The notes beneath the pieces are model-generated. The model was not told the DNA's origin. It worked only from the letters and a program-made list of their open reading frames with translations, and did not search any database. From Streptomyces sp. NRRL S-455 (GTDB lineage: Bacteria; Actinomycetota; Actinomycetes; Streptomycetales; Streptomycetaceae), in assembly GCF_000717875.1 (NCBI RefSeq), contig NZ_JOCT01000005.1, positions 182,863 to 246,862 of the forward strand: 64,000 bases of DNA, given 5' to 3'. Shown here one piece after another: positions 45,016 through 54,231 of the stretch. Positions within the stretch are counted from its first letter, which is position 1. Each line of letters starts with the position of its first letter. A program made the position numbers and the translations under genes.

Positions 45016-45501
45016 GTGTCAGCTCCGCGCCTGAGGGCGACGCCGCTGCCGGGAATCGGGGTCCAGTACGACCTGGAGACCCGGGAACACCGCCATCTGT
45101 CGGTGGTGGCGCACCGCGACGGCACGCGCACGGTCAACGTGTACCGGGCCGACGATCCCGACTCCTGTGCGCATTCCCTGCGGCTGACCGGCTCGGAGGC
45201 CGGTTCACTGATCGACGCGCTGATGCCGACCCACCACAGCCCGAGCCTGCTCTACACCACGGACCTGGGGCTGGTCGCCGAGCGGATCGAGGTGGCCGCG
45301 ACCTCCCGCTGGAACGGGCGGGTGCTGGGCGACATGCGGATGCGGACGGAGACGGGCGCGTCGGTGGTGGCGGTGCTGCGCCGGGCCGAGGCCATCCCCT
45401 CGCCCGCGCCGGACTTCCGGCTGGCGGGCGGTGACACGCTGATCGTTGTCGGCACCCGTGAGGGCGTCGACGCCGCCGCGACGATCCTCGAGCGGGAGTG
45501 A
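45016..45501 (+). CDS. KhtT-like regulatory subunit of a K+/H+ antiporter (TrkA-C domain)
   Basis: 161 residues. The C-terminal half is a TrkA-C domain (AERIEVAATSRWNGRVLGDMRMRTETGASVVAVLR … DFRLAGGDTLIVVGTREGV). The N-terminal half resembles KhtT (LPGIGVQYDLETREHRHLSVVAHRDG). The GTG follows GGGGAAGAAAC. Encoded 4 bp upstream of the antiporter gene, as in khtTU operons; KhtT binds nucleotides (c-di-AMP in some species) and gates KhtU. Confidence 0.88.
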   Translation: MSAPRLRATPLPGIGVQYDLETREHRHLSVVAHRDGTRTVNVYRADDPDSCAHSLRLTGSEAGSLIDALMPTHHSPSLLYTTDLGLVAERIEVAATSRWNGRVLGDMRMRTETGASVVAVLRRAEAIPSPAPDFRLAGGDTLIVVGTREGVDAAATILERE

Positions 45502-45505
45502 GCCG

Positions 45506-46729
45506 GTGCACTCCGCTGTCCTGCTCATCGAGTTCGGTTCCATCATCCTCGGCCTCGGCCTGCTCGGCCGGTTCGCCGGCCGTTTCCGGATCTCGCCCAT
45601 ACCGCTGTACCTCCTGGCCGGTCTGGCTTTCGGCGAGGGCGGTCTGCTGCCGCTGGGCGCGAGCGAGGAGTTCATCGCCACGGGCGCCGAGATCGGCGTC
45701 ATCCTGCTGCTGTTGATGCTGGGCCTGGAGTACACGGCGAGCGATCTGGTCTCCAACCTCAAGACGCACTACCCGTCCGGTCTGGTCGACTGCGCGCTCA
45801 ACGCCCTGCCGGGGGCGGCGGTGGCGCTGCTGCTCGGCTGGGGGCCCGTGGCGGCCGTCGTCCTGGCCGGTGTCACCTGGATCTCGTCGTCGGGCGTGAT
45901 CGCGAAGGTGCTCGGCGATCTGGGCCGGGTCGGCAACCGGGAGACGCCGGTGATCCTCAGCGTGCTCGTGCTGGAGGACCTGGCGATGGCGGTGTACCTG
46001 CCGATCGTCACCGCGCTGGTGGCGGGGGTCGGGCTGCTGGCCGGCAGCGTGACCCTGGCGATCGCGCTGGGCGCGGCGGGGCTCGTGCTGTTCCTGGCCT
46101 TGCGCTACGGCAGGCTCATCTCACGGTTCGTCTCCAGCGACGACCCGGAGAAGCTGCTGCTGGTGGTGCTGGGCCTGACGATCCTGGTCGCGGGTGTGGC
46201 GCAGCAGCTCCAGGTGTCGGCGGCGGTGGGGGCCTTCCTGGTGGGCATCGCGCTGTCGGGTGAGGTGGCGGAGGGTGCCCACACGCTGCTGAGCCCCTTG
46301 CGTGACCTGTTCGCGGCGGTGTTCTTCGTCTTCTTCGGACTGCACACCGACCCGACCAGCATCCCGCCGGTCCTGCTGCCCGCCCTGGGCCTGGCCGTCG
46401 TCACCGCCCTGACGAAGATCGCCACCGGCTACTGGGCGGCCCGGCGGGCCGGGATCTCGGTCAAGGGCCGCTGGCGTGCGGGCGGTGCGCTGGTGGCCCG
46501 CGGCGAGTTCTCGATCGTCATCGCCGGTCTGGCGGTCTCCGCGGGCATCGAACCGTCCCTCGGGCCCCTGGCCACGGCCTACGTCCTCATCCTGGTCGTC
46601 CTGGGCCCGCTGACCGCGCGCTACACGGAGCCGGTGGCCACCTGGTGGAGCCGGCGCCGCGAGCCCCGCCGGGACGTGTATGAGACGACTCCACGGACGA
46701 CGGAGGCCGAGGCGCCGGTGGCGGACTGA
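45506..46729 (+). CDS. KhtU-like CPA2 cation/proton antiporter
   Basis: 407 residues from a GTG with GGGAG upstream. About 12 hydrophobic helices; conserved CPA2 features are LYLLAGLAFGEGGLLPLG, GLEYTASDLVSNL and SSSGVIAKVLGDL in the discontinuous helix, plus KIATGYWAARRAGISVKGRWRAGGALVARGEFSIVIAG near the end. It exports K+ (or Na+) in exchange for H+ and is regulated by the preceding TrkA-C protein. No separate TrkA-N domain. Confidence 0.9.
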   Translation: MHSAVLLIEFGSIILGLGLLGRFAGRFRISPIPLYLLAGLAFGEGGLLPLGASEEFIATGAEIGVILLLLMLGLEYTASDLVSNLKTHYPSGLVDCALNALPGAAVALLLGWGPVAAVVLAGVTWISSSGVIAKVLGDLGRVGNRETPVILSVLVLEDLAMAVYLPIVTALVAGVGLLAGSVTLAIALGAAGLVLFLALRYGRLISRFVSSDDPEKLLLVVLGLTILVAGVAQQLQVSAAVGAFLVGIALSGEVAEGAHTLLSPLRDLFAAVFFVFFGLHTDPTSIPPVLLPALGLAVVTALTKIATGYWAARRAGISVKGRWRAGGALVARGEFSIVIAGLAVSAGIEPSLGPLATAYVLILVVLGPLTARYTEPVATWWSRRREPRRDVYETTPRTTEAEAPVAD

Positions 46730-46789
46730 CGGCAGTGGTGCGGTGCCGTGGGGTCGCCGTATCCGCCCCGCAGCACCCCGGCCCGTCAG

Positions 46790-47197
46790 TCAGTCACTCC
46801 CACCGGGCGCCCACCCCTGCCTTCGCAGCACCTCCGACACATCCGGTGCCTCGTAATGCTCCCCCTTGAGCACCTTGCCGTCCTCGCGACGGGACACCGA
46901 CCCGTCGGGGCCGATCTTCGTCATGTTGGAGCGGTGGATCTCGGCGAGTACCGCGTCGAGGTCGATGCCGTGGACGAGGGCCGTGCCGTAGGCGACGTAG
47001 ACGACGTCCGCGAGTTCGTGGGCGAGCCGGTCCAGCGGGCCCGTCACCGACACCTCGGCGACCTCGGCGGCCTCCTCCGCGAGGAGTTCACCGCGGTGGG
47101 CGGCGAGTTCCGGGGAGATCTCCGTCGGGGTGCTGCGGGCGTCCAGGCCGAAGGCGCGGTGGAACTCACGGACCAGGTCTGCGGGCGAGGAGCTCAT
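46790..47197 (-). CDS. MazG-like nucleotide pyrophosphohydrolase
   Basis: 135 residues. Four-helix MazG-like fold with the acidic metal motif ELLAEEAAEVAEV and DRLAHELADVVYVAYGTAL, which supplies the EExxE…ExxD residues. The C-terminal 30 residues are extended (GEHYEAPDVSEVLRRQGW). It should hydrolyse noncanonical NTPs or phosphoribosyl-ATP; the his operon is not nearby, so housekeeping is more likely. ATG MSSSPADL. It converges on the antiporter gene and is divergent from the TAXI gene. Confidence 0.83.
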   Translation of the reverse strand: MSSSPADLVREFHRAFGLDARSTPTEISPELAAHRGELLAEEAAEVAEVSVTGPLDRLAHELADVVYVAYGTALVHGIDLDAVLAEIHRSNMTKIGPDGSVSRREDGKVLKGEHYEAPDVSEVLRRQGWAPGGSD

Positions 47198-47293
47198 GGG
47201 GGCGACTGTAGTGGCCGCCACTGACAGTCCCCCGCCCTCCCCTGTGACCCCTGCCCTGGTCAGAGGGGCACCCCGGCTGGCAGGATCGCCCGC

Positions 47294-48295
47294 ATGTCCA
47301 GGACGCTCCCCCCTATCGGCAGGCGCCGGGCCCTGCAGGGCGGCACCGCCTCCCTCGTGGTCCTCGGCCTGCTGCTGTGGTGGCTGCGCCCCTGGGCCGA
47401 GGAGCCGCCGGACGGGACCATCAGGTTCAGCACGGGCACGCGCGCGGGGGTCTACTACGAGTACGGCGAACTGCTGCGCGCCGAGATCGACAAGGACATG
47501 CCCGACCTGAACGTGCGCCTGCTGACCAGTGCCGGTTCCCAGGAGAACGTCAGGGACGTGGCCACGGGCGACGCCGACTTCGCGATCGCCGCGGCCGACG
47601 CGGTCGCCACCTACAAGCTCGGCAACGGCACGGGCGCCGACCGGCTGCGCGGAGTCGCGCGCCTGTACGACGACTACGTCCAGCTCGTCGTACCACCGGA
47701 CTCGGACATCCGCTCCGTCGCGGACCTGCGGGGCAAGCGCGTCGCCATAGGGCTGCCGAGCTCCGGCGTGCGGCTGATCGCGAACGGCGTGCTCAAGGCG
47801 GCCGGTATCGACCCGGAGAAGGACATCAAGCCGTCGTCCGACGGCATCGACACCGGCCCCAAACGGCTGGGACACGGGCTCGACGCGTTCTTCTGGTCGG
47901 GCGGGCTCCCCACGGACGGGCTCAGCCGGCTGGCCAAGAAGTCGGCGTCGGCCTTCCGGTTCGTGCCGATCGACGCCGCCCTCGTGGCCAAGCTGCACGA
48001 CCAGGGCGGTGCCACGCGCTACTACCGTGCCACCAAGATGCCGGAGTCGGCCTACCCCACCATCCAGCGCGGCGACCCGGTCCCCACCCTGGCGGTGTCC
48101 AATCTGCTGGTCACCCGCAACGACATGAACCCCCGGCTCACCGAGTGGCTGACCCGTACGGTGATCGACAGCCGGGACGGCATCGGCGCGACCGTCCACT
48201 CCGCCCAGCTGGTCGACGTCCGCACGGCGATCTACACCGACCCGCTGAAGCTGCACGACGGCGCCCGGCGCTACTACACGTCCGTCAAGCCGTAG
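47294..48295 (+). CDS. TAXI-family extracytoplasmic solute-binding protein, orphan
   Basis: 333 residues. The TAXI fold is shown by IRFSTGTRAGVYYEYGELL, LLTSAGSQENVRDVATGDADFAIAAADA, LYDDYVQLVV and LRGKRVAIGLPSSGVRLIANGVLKAAG. The N-terminus has GRRRALQ and one hydrophobic helix (about 17-34), with no lipobox, so it is probably anchored. No TRAP permease gene is near. It converges on gluK with a 26-bp gap. Some TAXI proteins bind glutamate or glutamine (Thermus), which would suit the neighbourhood. Confidence 0.85.
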   Translation: MSRTLPPIGRRRALQGGTASLVVLGLLLWWLRPWAEEPPDGTIRFSTGTRAGVYYEYGELLRAEIDKDMPDLNVRLLTSAGSQENVRDVATGDADFAIAAADAVATYKLGNGTGADRLRGVARLYDDYVQLVVPPDSDIRSVADLRGKRVAIGLPSSGVRLIANGVLKAAGIDPEKDIKPSSDGIDTGPKRLGHGLDAFFWSGGLPTDGLSRLAKKSASAFRFVPIDAALVAKLHDQGGATRYYRATKMPESAYPTIQRGDPVPTLAVSNLLVTRNDMNPRLTEWLTRTVIDSRDGIGATVHSAQLVDVRTAIYTDPLKLHDGARRYYTSVKP

Positions 48296-48321
48296 CCCGG
48301 TCGCCCGACCGCTGAGGGCCG

Positions 48322-49725
48322 TTACGCCGGCGCGCCCCTCGGAACCGACACCGTCACCTTGAGCCCCTGCGGCTCGTGATGCCCGTACGCGATCGAACCG
48401 CCGCCCGCCGCGAGCAGCGCCCGCGAGATCGACAGCCCGAGGCCCGAGCCCTTGATGTTCTGATGGCGGCCGCTGCGCCAGAAGCGGTCGCCGATGCGGG
48501 CCAGTTCCTCGTCGGTCAGACCGGGGCCGTGGTCGGTGACGACGACGGTGGAGGTGTCGCCGTTGGAGGCGACGGTCACCTCGACGCTCTCGCCCTCGGG
48601 CGTGAACTTCACCGCGTTGTCGATGACCGCGTCCAGCGCACTGGACAGCGCGACCGGGTCGGCCCACGCGGTGGTCGGCGGGCAGTCGCCCACCAGGCGC
48701 ACCCCCTTGGCCTCGGCGGTCGGGGACCAGGCCGCGACGCGTTCGGCGGTGAGCGCGCCGATGTCGGTGATCTTCAGGTCCGCCTCGCTGTGCTCGGCCA
48801 GCGCCAGGTCGAGCAGGTCGTCCAGGACCTGCGCCAGGCGCTTGCCCTCGGCCTGGACGGAGGCGATCTCCTGGTTGCCCTCGGGCAGTTCGAAGGAGAG
48901 CAGCTCGATGCGCAGCAGCAGCGCCGCGAGCGGGTTGCGCAGCTGGTGCGAGGCGTCGGCGACGAAGGCGCGCTGCTGCTCCAGCACGTCCTCGACGTTG
49001 TCGGCCATCTCGTTGAAGGACCGCGCCAGACGCCTGAGTTCCGGTGGCCCGCCGGCGGCGGCGACGCGGGACTTCAGCCGCCCGGTGGCGATGTCGTGGG
49101 TGGTGGCGTCCAGGACCCGGACGGGCTTGAGCACCCAGCCGGTCAGCCGCAGGGCGGCGCCGACGGCCAGCAGCATCGCGGCGGATTCGCCCGCGCCGAT
49201 GACGAGCCAGCCGTGCAGCGTGCGCGAGCGCATCTGCCCGGTGGGCGAGTCGGTCACGACGACCGCCACCACGTCGCCGTCCCGGATGACCGGCGAGGCG
49301 ACCACGAGGGTGCGGCGCTGCCAGGGCCACACCTGCTTGGGATCGTGACTGCGGCGGCTGAGCAACGCCTCGTCGAAGGCGTCCCGTACCTCGCCCTCCG
49401 CCGGCAGGGACCACTCCTCCGGTGCGTGAGCCATGGCACTGCCGTTGCGGTAGAAGACACCGGCCCGGATGCCGTAGACCCGGTGGTAACTGTCGAGTTC
49501 CGTGCTGAGCGCGGTCAGGCGCTCGTTCTCGAACGCGCTGGTGGCCTCGTCGGGCGAGTCGGTGACGAACTGGGCGAGGGCGGCGAAGCGCGCGGTGTCG
49601 TCGATCCGGTCGACGACGACGTTCTGCTGCTCGGCGCCCGCCAGGCTGACGGCGAGCGGGACGCCCAGCGCGAGCAGCACGGCCGCCATCAGGACGATCA
49701 GCAGCGGGAGCAGACGAGTGCGCAC
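48322..49725 (-). CDS. gluK: Sensor histidine kinase GluK
   Basis: 467 residues. One N-terminal transmembrane helix, an extracytoplasmic sensory domain (about 32-170), a second helix (AAMLLAVGAALRLTGW region), HAMP, phospho-acceptor His260 (VADASHQLRNPL) and HATPase domains (DNAVKFTP, DHGPGL, GSGLGLSIS). Named from memory of S. coelicolor GluR-GluK, reported to sense glutamate and control gluABCD. It follows gluR by 9 bp. GTG start. Confidence 0.85.
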   Translation of the reverse strand: MRTRLLPLLIVLMAAVLLALGVPLAVSLAGAEQQNVVVDRIDDTARFAALAQFVTDSPDEATSAFENERLTALSTELDSYHRVYGIRAGVFYRNGSAMAHAPEEWSLPAEGEVRDAFDEALLSRRSHDPKQVWPWQRRTLVVASPVIRDGDVVAVVVTDSPTGQMRSRTLHGWLVIGAGESAAMLLAVGAALRLTGWVLKPVRVLDATTHDIATGRLKSRVAAAGGPPELRRLARSFNEMADNVEDVLEQQRAFVADASHQLRNPLAALLLRIELLSFELPEGNQEIASVQAEGKRLAQVLDDLLDLALAEHSEADLKITDIGALTAERVAAWSPTAEAKGVRLVGDCPPTTAWADPVALSSALDAVIDNAVKFTPEGESVEVTVASNGDTSTVVVTDHGPGLTDEELARIGDRFWRSGRHQNIKGSGLGLSISRALLAAGGGSIAYGHHEPQGLKVTVSVPRGAPA

Positions 49726-49734
49726 CCGACCCCG

Positions 49735-50421
49735 CTACCCGGCAGGCGCGACGAGCCGGTAACCGACTCCGCGAACGGTCTCGATGAGGGCCGGCATGCG
49801 CAACTTGGCGCGCAGAGACGCCACATGCACCTCAAGAGTGCGCCCGGTCCCCTCCCAGCTCGTCTGCCACACCTCGCTGATGATCTGCTCCCGCCGGAAG
49901 ACCACCCCGGGCCGCTGCGCGAGCAGCGCCAGCAGATCGAACTCCTTGCGCGTCAGCTGGATCACCGCCCCGTCGACGCTGACCTGGCGCGTGGGCAGCT
50001 CGATGTGCACGGCGCCGAGGCGCAGCCGGGTCTCGATGCCGCTCGAGGTGTCCTCGTGGGACGTGCGCCGGCTCACGGCGTGGATACGGGCGAGCAGCTC
50101 ACCGGTGTCGTACGGCTTCACCACGTAGTCGTCGGCGCCGAGATTGAGGCCGTGGATGCGGGAGCGTACGTCGGAACGCGCGGTGACCATGATCACCGGG
50201 GTGCTGGTGCGTTTGCGGATCTTGCCGCAGACCTCGTATCCGTCCTGGTCGGGCAGGCCGAGGTCGAGCAGGACGACCCCGAAGCAGTCGCTCTCGGGGA
50301 CGAGTGCCTGGAGGGCCTCCTCACCGCTGCGCGCGTGCGTGACGTCGAACCCGTGCCTCGCCAGGACCGCCGACAGGGCGGCGGCGACGTGGTTGTCGTC
50401 CTCGACGAGCAGCAGTCTCAT
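49735..50421 (-). CDS. gluR: OmpR-family response regulator GluR
   Basis: 228 residues. Receiver with phospho-acceptor Asp53 (VLLDLGLPDQDGYEV) and Lys in DDYVVKPYD. Winged-helix DNA-binding domain (LTRKEFDLLALLAQRPGVVFRREQIISEVW … LEVHVASLRAKL). Divergent from gluA; the shared region carries repeats suitable for its binding. ATG MRLLLVEDDN, with 54 unconserved codons upstream excluded. Confidence 0.88.
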   Translation of the reverse strand: MRLLLVEDDNHVAAALSAVLARHGFDVTHARSGEEALQALVPESDCFGVVLLDLGLPDQDGYEVCGKIRKRTSTPVIMVTARSDVRSRIHGLNLGADDYVVKPYDTGELLARIHAVSRRTSHEDTSSGIETRLRLGAVHIELPTRQVSVDGAVIQLTRKEFDLLALLAQRPGVVFRREQIISEVWQTSWEGTGRTLEVHVASLRAKLRMPALIETVRGVGYRLVAPAG

Positions 50422-50568
50422 CCGGGCCCCCTTCGGTTCACTGGCCGTACGATCTGGATGTGTAGAAAAACGGGTGCACGCGCGCGGGCACCCTGTGCAG
50501 TCACGCTGATGGATGAGGACGGCGTCAAGAGGGTTCCGGTTGCGGAGCGCTTCCGTTACCCGGCCGAT

Positions 50569-50642
50569 ATGAGCGCTGCTCATAAGTGCTACGACACGTG
50601 TCCGATTGCTATCGGATCGTGATGCTCAGATTCCCCTCAGAT
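50569..50642. promoter_or_regulatory. gluR-gluA intergenic operator candidates
   Basis: Three repeats are packed here. ATGAGC-GCT-GCTCAT (50569-50583) and TCCGAT-TGCT-ATCGGA (50601-50616) are perfect inverted repeats. CTCAGAT occurs at 50625-50631 and 50636-50642, a direct repeat with an 11-bp period, as expected for tandem OmpR-family half-sites on one DNA face. The position just upstream of gluA suits GluR control. Confidence 0.6.
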
Positions 50643-50709
50643 GTAATGACGCAGGTCGTAGAGGGTTACTACTGTCCTCCGAAACCGAGGAGGACGGAGC
50701 CTGAGAGCG

Positions 50710-51486
50710 ATGACCGAAGTATCGGTGGCCAAGGAAGATGTGGCCGCGACCGGCGAACTGGTCGTCCTGAAGAGCGTCAACAAGCACTTCGGCGCGTTGC
50801 ACGTACTCCAGGACATCGACCTGACGATCGCCCGCGGCGAAGTCGTCGTGGTCATCGGACCCTCCGGGTCCGGGAAGTCCACCCTGTGCCGCACCATCAA
50901 CCGCCTGGAGACGATCGACTCGGGCGCGATAACCATCGACGGCAAGCCCCTGCCCGCCGAGGGCAAGGAGCTGGCCCGGCTGCGGGCCGACGTCGGGATG
51001 GTCTTCCAGTCCTTCAACCTCTTCGCGCACAAGACCGTGCTCGAGAACGTGATGCTCGGCCAGATCAAGGTCCGCAAGAAGGACAAGAAGGCGGCCGAGG
51101 AGCGGGCCCGGGCCCTGCTCGACCGGGTCGGCGTGGGCGCGCAGGCCGAGAAGTACCCGGCGCAGCTCTCCGGCGGCCAGCAGCAGCGTGTCGCGATCGC
51201 ACGCGCGCTGGCCATGGAGCCGAAGGTCATGCTCTTCGACGAGCCGACCTCCGCGCTCGACCCCGAGATGATCAACGAGGTGCTGGAGGTCATGCAGCAG
51301 CTCGCCCGCGACGGTATGACGATGATCGTCGTCACCCACGAGATGGGTTTCGCACGATCGGCTGCAAATCGCGTGGTGTTCATGGCGGACGGCCGAATCG
51401 TCGAGGAGGCTGCGCCCGACCAGTTCTTCAGCAACCCGCGCAGTGACCGTGCCAAGGACTTCCTGTCGAAGATCCTGCACCACTGA
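50710..51486 (+). CDS. gluA: Glutamate ABC transporter ATPase GluA
   Basis: 258 residues. Walker A (GPSGSGKST, 50-58), Q-loop ([15 protein letters not shown]), signature [17 protein letters not shown], Walker [13 protein letters not shown] and His in VVTHEMGF: a complete polar amino-acid-type ATPase. First gene of gluABCD as in other actinobacteria. [13 protein letters not shown]. Confidence 0.95.
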   Translation: MTEVSVAKEDVAATGELVVLKSVNKHFGALHVLQDIDLTIARGEVVVVIGPSGSGKSTLCRTINRLETIDSGAITIDGKPLPAEGKELARLRADVGMVFQSFNLFAHKTVLENVMLGQIKVRKKDKKAAEERARALLDRVGVGAQAEKYPAQLSGGQQQRVAIARALAMEPKVMLFDEPTSALDPEMINEVLEVMQQLARDGMTMIVVTHEMGFARSAANRVVFMADGRIVEEAAPDQFFSNPRSDRAKDFLSKILHH

Positions 51487-51492
51487 CGGCGC

Positions 51493-51513
51493 GGGCCGCT
51501 TCGAGCGCGGCCC
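51493..51513 (+). terminator. Hairpin between gluA and gluB
   Basis: GGGCCGC-TTCGAGC-GCGGCCC has perfect 7-bp arms in the 84-bp gap. In binding-protein transporter operons such hairpins tune relative expression or protect the downstream mRNA, so it may be partial attenuation or mRNA processing rather than full termination. Confidence 0.45.
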
Positions 51514-51570
51514 ACGTCGCCCGCCCTTTTGAGGGCCCGCATCTCCTTCACCAGCCAAAGGATGTTCACG

Positions 51571-52413
51571 ATGAAGCTCCGTAAGGTCACCGCCGCCTCG
51601 GCCACCGTCTTCGCTCTCGCCCTGACCGCCACGGCCTGTGGTGGCAACGGCGACTCGGGCGACTCCGGCTCCGGTTCCGGCGGCGGAAAGACGATCACGG
51701 TCGGCATCAAGTTCGACCAGCCCGGCCTCGGCCAGAAGACGCCGCAGGGCTACGCGGGCTTCGACGTCGACGTCGCCACGTATGTCGCGAAGAAGCTCGG
51801 TTACGACGCGGACCAGATCGAGTGGAAGGAGGCGAAGAGCGGCGACCGCGAGACCATGCTGCAGCGCGGTGACGTCGACTTCATCGCCGCGACCTACTCG
51901 ATCACCCCGGAGCGCCAGGAGAAGGTCGACTTCGCCGGCCCGTACCTGCTGGCCCACCAGGACGTGCTGGTCCGCGCCGACGACAACAAGATCAAGTCGC
52001 CGGAGGACCTGAACAACGCCAAGCTCTGCTCGGTGACCGGCTCCACCTCGGCGCAGAACGTCAAGGAGAAGCTGGCGCCCAAGGCGCAGCTGCAGCCGTA
52101 CCCGACCTACTCCGCATGCCTGCCCGGCCTGCAGAACGGTGCCGTCGACGCGCTGACCACCGACGACTCGATCCTCGCCGGTTACGCCGCCCAGGCCCAG
52201 TTCAAGGGCAAGTTCAAGCTCGGCGGCTTCAAGCTGACCAACGAGAACTACGGCATCGGCGTCAAGAAGGGCAGCGACCTCAAGGACAAGATCAACAAGG
52301 CCCTTGAGGAGATGGTCGCCGACGACTCCTGGCAGAAGGCCGTGGACAAGAACCTCGGCCCGGCCAACTACAAGAACGAGCCCGCGCCGAAGATCGGCGA
52401 CATCAAGAGCTGA
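51571..52413 (+). CDS. gluB: Glutamate-binding lipoprotein GluB
   Basis: 280 residues. Signal peptide with lipobox LTATAC, then a Gly/Ser/Asp linker and a type II periplasmic binding domain (ITVGIKFDQPGLGQKTPQGYAGFDVDVATYVAKKLG; YSITPERQEKVDFAGPYLLAHQDVLV). The Lys/Thr-Pro-Gly pattern and the neighbours point to glutamate. ATG (MKLRKVTAAS) with AAAGGATG upstream. Confidence 0.95.
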   Translation: MKLRKVTAASATVFALALTATACGGNGDSGDSGSGSGGGKTITVGIKFDQPGLGQKTPQGYAGFDVDVATYVAKKLGYDADQIEWKEAKSGDRETMLQRGDVDFIAATYSITPERQEKVDFAGPYLLAHQDVLVRADDNKIKSPEDLNNAKLCSVTGSTSAQNVKEKLAPKAQLQPYPTYSACLPGLQNGAVDALTTDDSILAGYAAQAQFKGKFKLGGFKLTNENYGIGVKKGSDLKDKINKALEEMVADDSWQKAVDKNLGPANYKNEPAPKIGDIKS

Positions 52414-52487
52414 GGCAACGCCTGACAGGTGCGCCGCACTCCGGGGCGGCGCACCGGGCATCCCTATACGCGGAAGCGCGGGAGATC

Positions 52488-53153
52488 GTGTTCGACTTTC
52501 TTGAGGATTACGACCTGCTGGGGGCCTTCTGGACAACAGTGCAGCTCGCTGTGCTGTCCGCCGTCGGCTCTCTCATCTGGGGCACCCTGCTGGCCGCCAT
52601 GCGCGTCGGCCCCGTGCCACTGATGCGCGGCTTCGGGACCGCGTACGTCAACATCGTGCGGAACATCCCGCTGACCGTCATCATCCTGTTCACATCGCTG
52701 GGCCTGAACCAGACGCTGGGGGTCTCCCTCGGCGCGGACGACGTCGAGACGATCAACTTCCGGCTCGCCGTCCTGGGGCTGATCTTCTACACCTCGTCCT
52801 TCGTGTGCGAGGCCCTTCGCTCCGGCATCAACACGGTGCCGGTCGGGCAGGCGGAGGCGGCCCGCGCGATCGGCCTCAGCTTCAACCAGGTGCTGGGTCT
52901 GGTCGTGCTGCCGCAGGCGTTCCGTTCGTCCGTCGTCCCGCTGGCGAACGTGCTGATCGCCCTGATCAAGAACACCACGGTGGCCGCCGCCATCGGTGTC
53001 GCCGAGGCGGCGGTGCTGATGAAGGAGATGATCGAGAACGAGGCTCAGCTGCTGTTGATCTCCGCGATCATCGCGTTCGGGTTCGTGGTCCTGACGCTGC
53101 CGACTGGTCTGATCCTCGGCTGGGTGGGCAAGAAGGTGGCGGTGAAGCGATGA
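52488..53153 (+). CDS. gluC: Glutamate ABC transporter permease GluC
   Basis: 221 residues, GTG start. Polar amino-acid permease with about five helices. The EAA-like loop is visible (SGINTVPVGQAEAARAIGLSFNQVLGLVVLPQAF), where it couples to GluA. Its stop overlaps the gluD start by four bases. Confidence 0.95.
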   Translation: MFDFLEDYDLLGAFWTTVQLAVLSAVGSLIWGTLLAAMRVGPVPLMRGFGTAYVNIVRNIPLTVIILFTSLGLNQTLGVSLGADDVETINFRLAVLGLIFYTSSFVCEALRSGINTVPVGQAEAARAIGLSFNQVLGLVVLPQAFRSSVVPLANVLIALIKNTTVAAAIGVAEAAVLMKEMIENEAQLLLISAIIAFGFVVLTLPTGLILGWVGKKVAVKR

Positions 53154-54046
53154 GTTCCGTTCTGTACGACGCCCAGGGCCCTCGCGCCAAGCGGCGTAAC
53201 GCCGTCCTCACGGTGGTCTTCCTGGTCGCCGTCGCGGCTCTGCTGTGGTGGGTGTACAAGGCCCTCAAGGACAAGGGCCAGCTGGAGTGGGCCCTGTGGG
53301 AACCGTTCTTCTCCGGCAGTGAGGCCTGGACCACGTACATCTGGCCCGGTCTGCAGAACACGCTGAAGGCCGCGGCTCTGGCGGTGATCATCGCGCTGCC
53401 GCTGGGTGCGGTTCTCGGCATCGCCCGCCTGTCGGACCACGCCTGGGTCAGGGTTCCGGCCGCGATCGTGGTCGAGTTCTTCAGGTCCATCCCTGTACTG
53501 GTCCTGATGATCTTCGGCCTCGCTCTGTTCGCCGAATACACCAACGTCAGCTCCGACGACCGTCCGCTGTACGCGGTCGTCACCGGCCTGGTGCTGTACA
53601 ACGCCTCCGTCCTCGCCGAAATTGTTCGGGCGGGCATCCTGGCCCTGCCCAAGGGCCAGTCCGAGGCGGCGATGGCGATCGGCCTGCGCAAGGGGCAGCT
53701 GATGCGCCTCATCCTGCTGCCGCAGGCGGTCACCGCGATGCTCCCGGCCATCGTGAGTCAGCTCGTCGTCATCGTGAAGGACACCGCACTCGGCGGCGCG
53801 GTCCTGACCTTCGCCGAGTTGCTCTCCTCCGCCAACACGATGAGCGGCTACTACGGCGCGAACGTCATCGCCAGCTTCACCGTCGTTTCCGTGATCTTCA
53901 TCGCCCTCAACTTCGCCCTCACGTCGTTCGCGAGCTGGCTGGAGCGCCGGCTCCGGCAGGCCAAGAAGTCGACGGGTGCGGTTGTGGGCGCGGACGAGAC
54001 ACAGGTCGCCGGCACGACCGGGACCGGCGCCGGAGGCACCATCTGA
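53150..54046 (+). CDS. gluD: Glutamate ABC transporter permease GluD
   Basis: 298 residues. Translationally coupled to gluC (ATGA overlap). Five or six helices; the coupling loop is AGILALPKGQSEAAMAIGLRKGQLMRLILLPQAV. The C-terminal 30 residues are a basic then Gly/Thr-rich tail (ERRLRQAKK … AGTTGTGAGGTI). Confidence 0.95.
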   Translation: MSSVLYDAQGPRAKRRNAVLTVVFLVAVAALLWWVYKALKDKGQLEWALWEPFFSGSEAWTTYIWPGLQNTLKAAALAVIIALPLGAVLGIARLSDHAWVRVPAAIVVEFFRSIPVLVLMIFGLALFAEYTNVSSDDRPLYAVVTGLVLYNASVLAEIVRAGILALPKGQSEAAMAIGLRKGQLMRLILLPQAVTAMLPAIVSQLVVIVKDTALGGAVLTFAELLSSANTMSGYYGANVIASFTVVSVIFIALNFALTSFASWLERRLRQAKKSTGAVVGADETQVAGTTGTGAGGTI

Positions 54047-54070
54047 CACACGGTCACCTCATGTGAAACC

Positions 54071-54106
54071 ATCAGGGGCAGTGGCATGATCGCCACTGCC
54101 CCTGAT
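54071..54106 (+). terminator. Terminator of the gluABCD operon
   Basis: ATCAGGGGCAGTGGC and GCCACTGCCCCTGAT form a perfect 15-bp stem with a 6-nt loop, 25 nt after the gluD stop. Confidence 0.92.
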
Positions 54107-54231
54107 CACTTGACGCAAGCACCGGCAATAGGTTGCATACGTTCTGTGATCGTGCACCCTGCTCCAACTTCCTGTTCACCTACGTCTCGCAAGACACTCA
54201 GGACAACACCACGGGCAGGGGGCGCCGCGTC

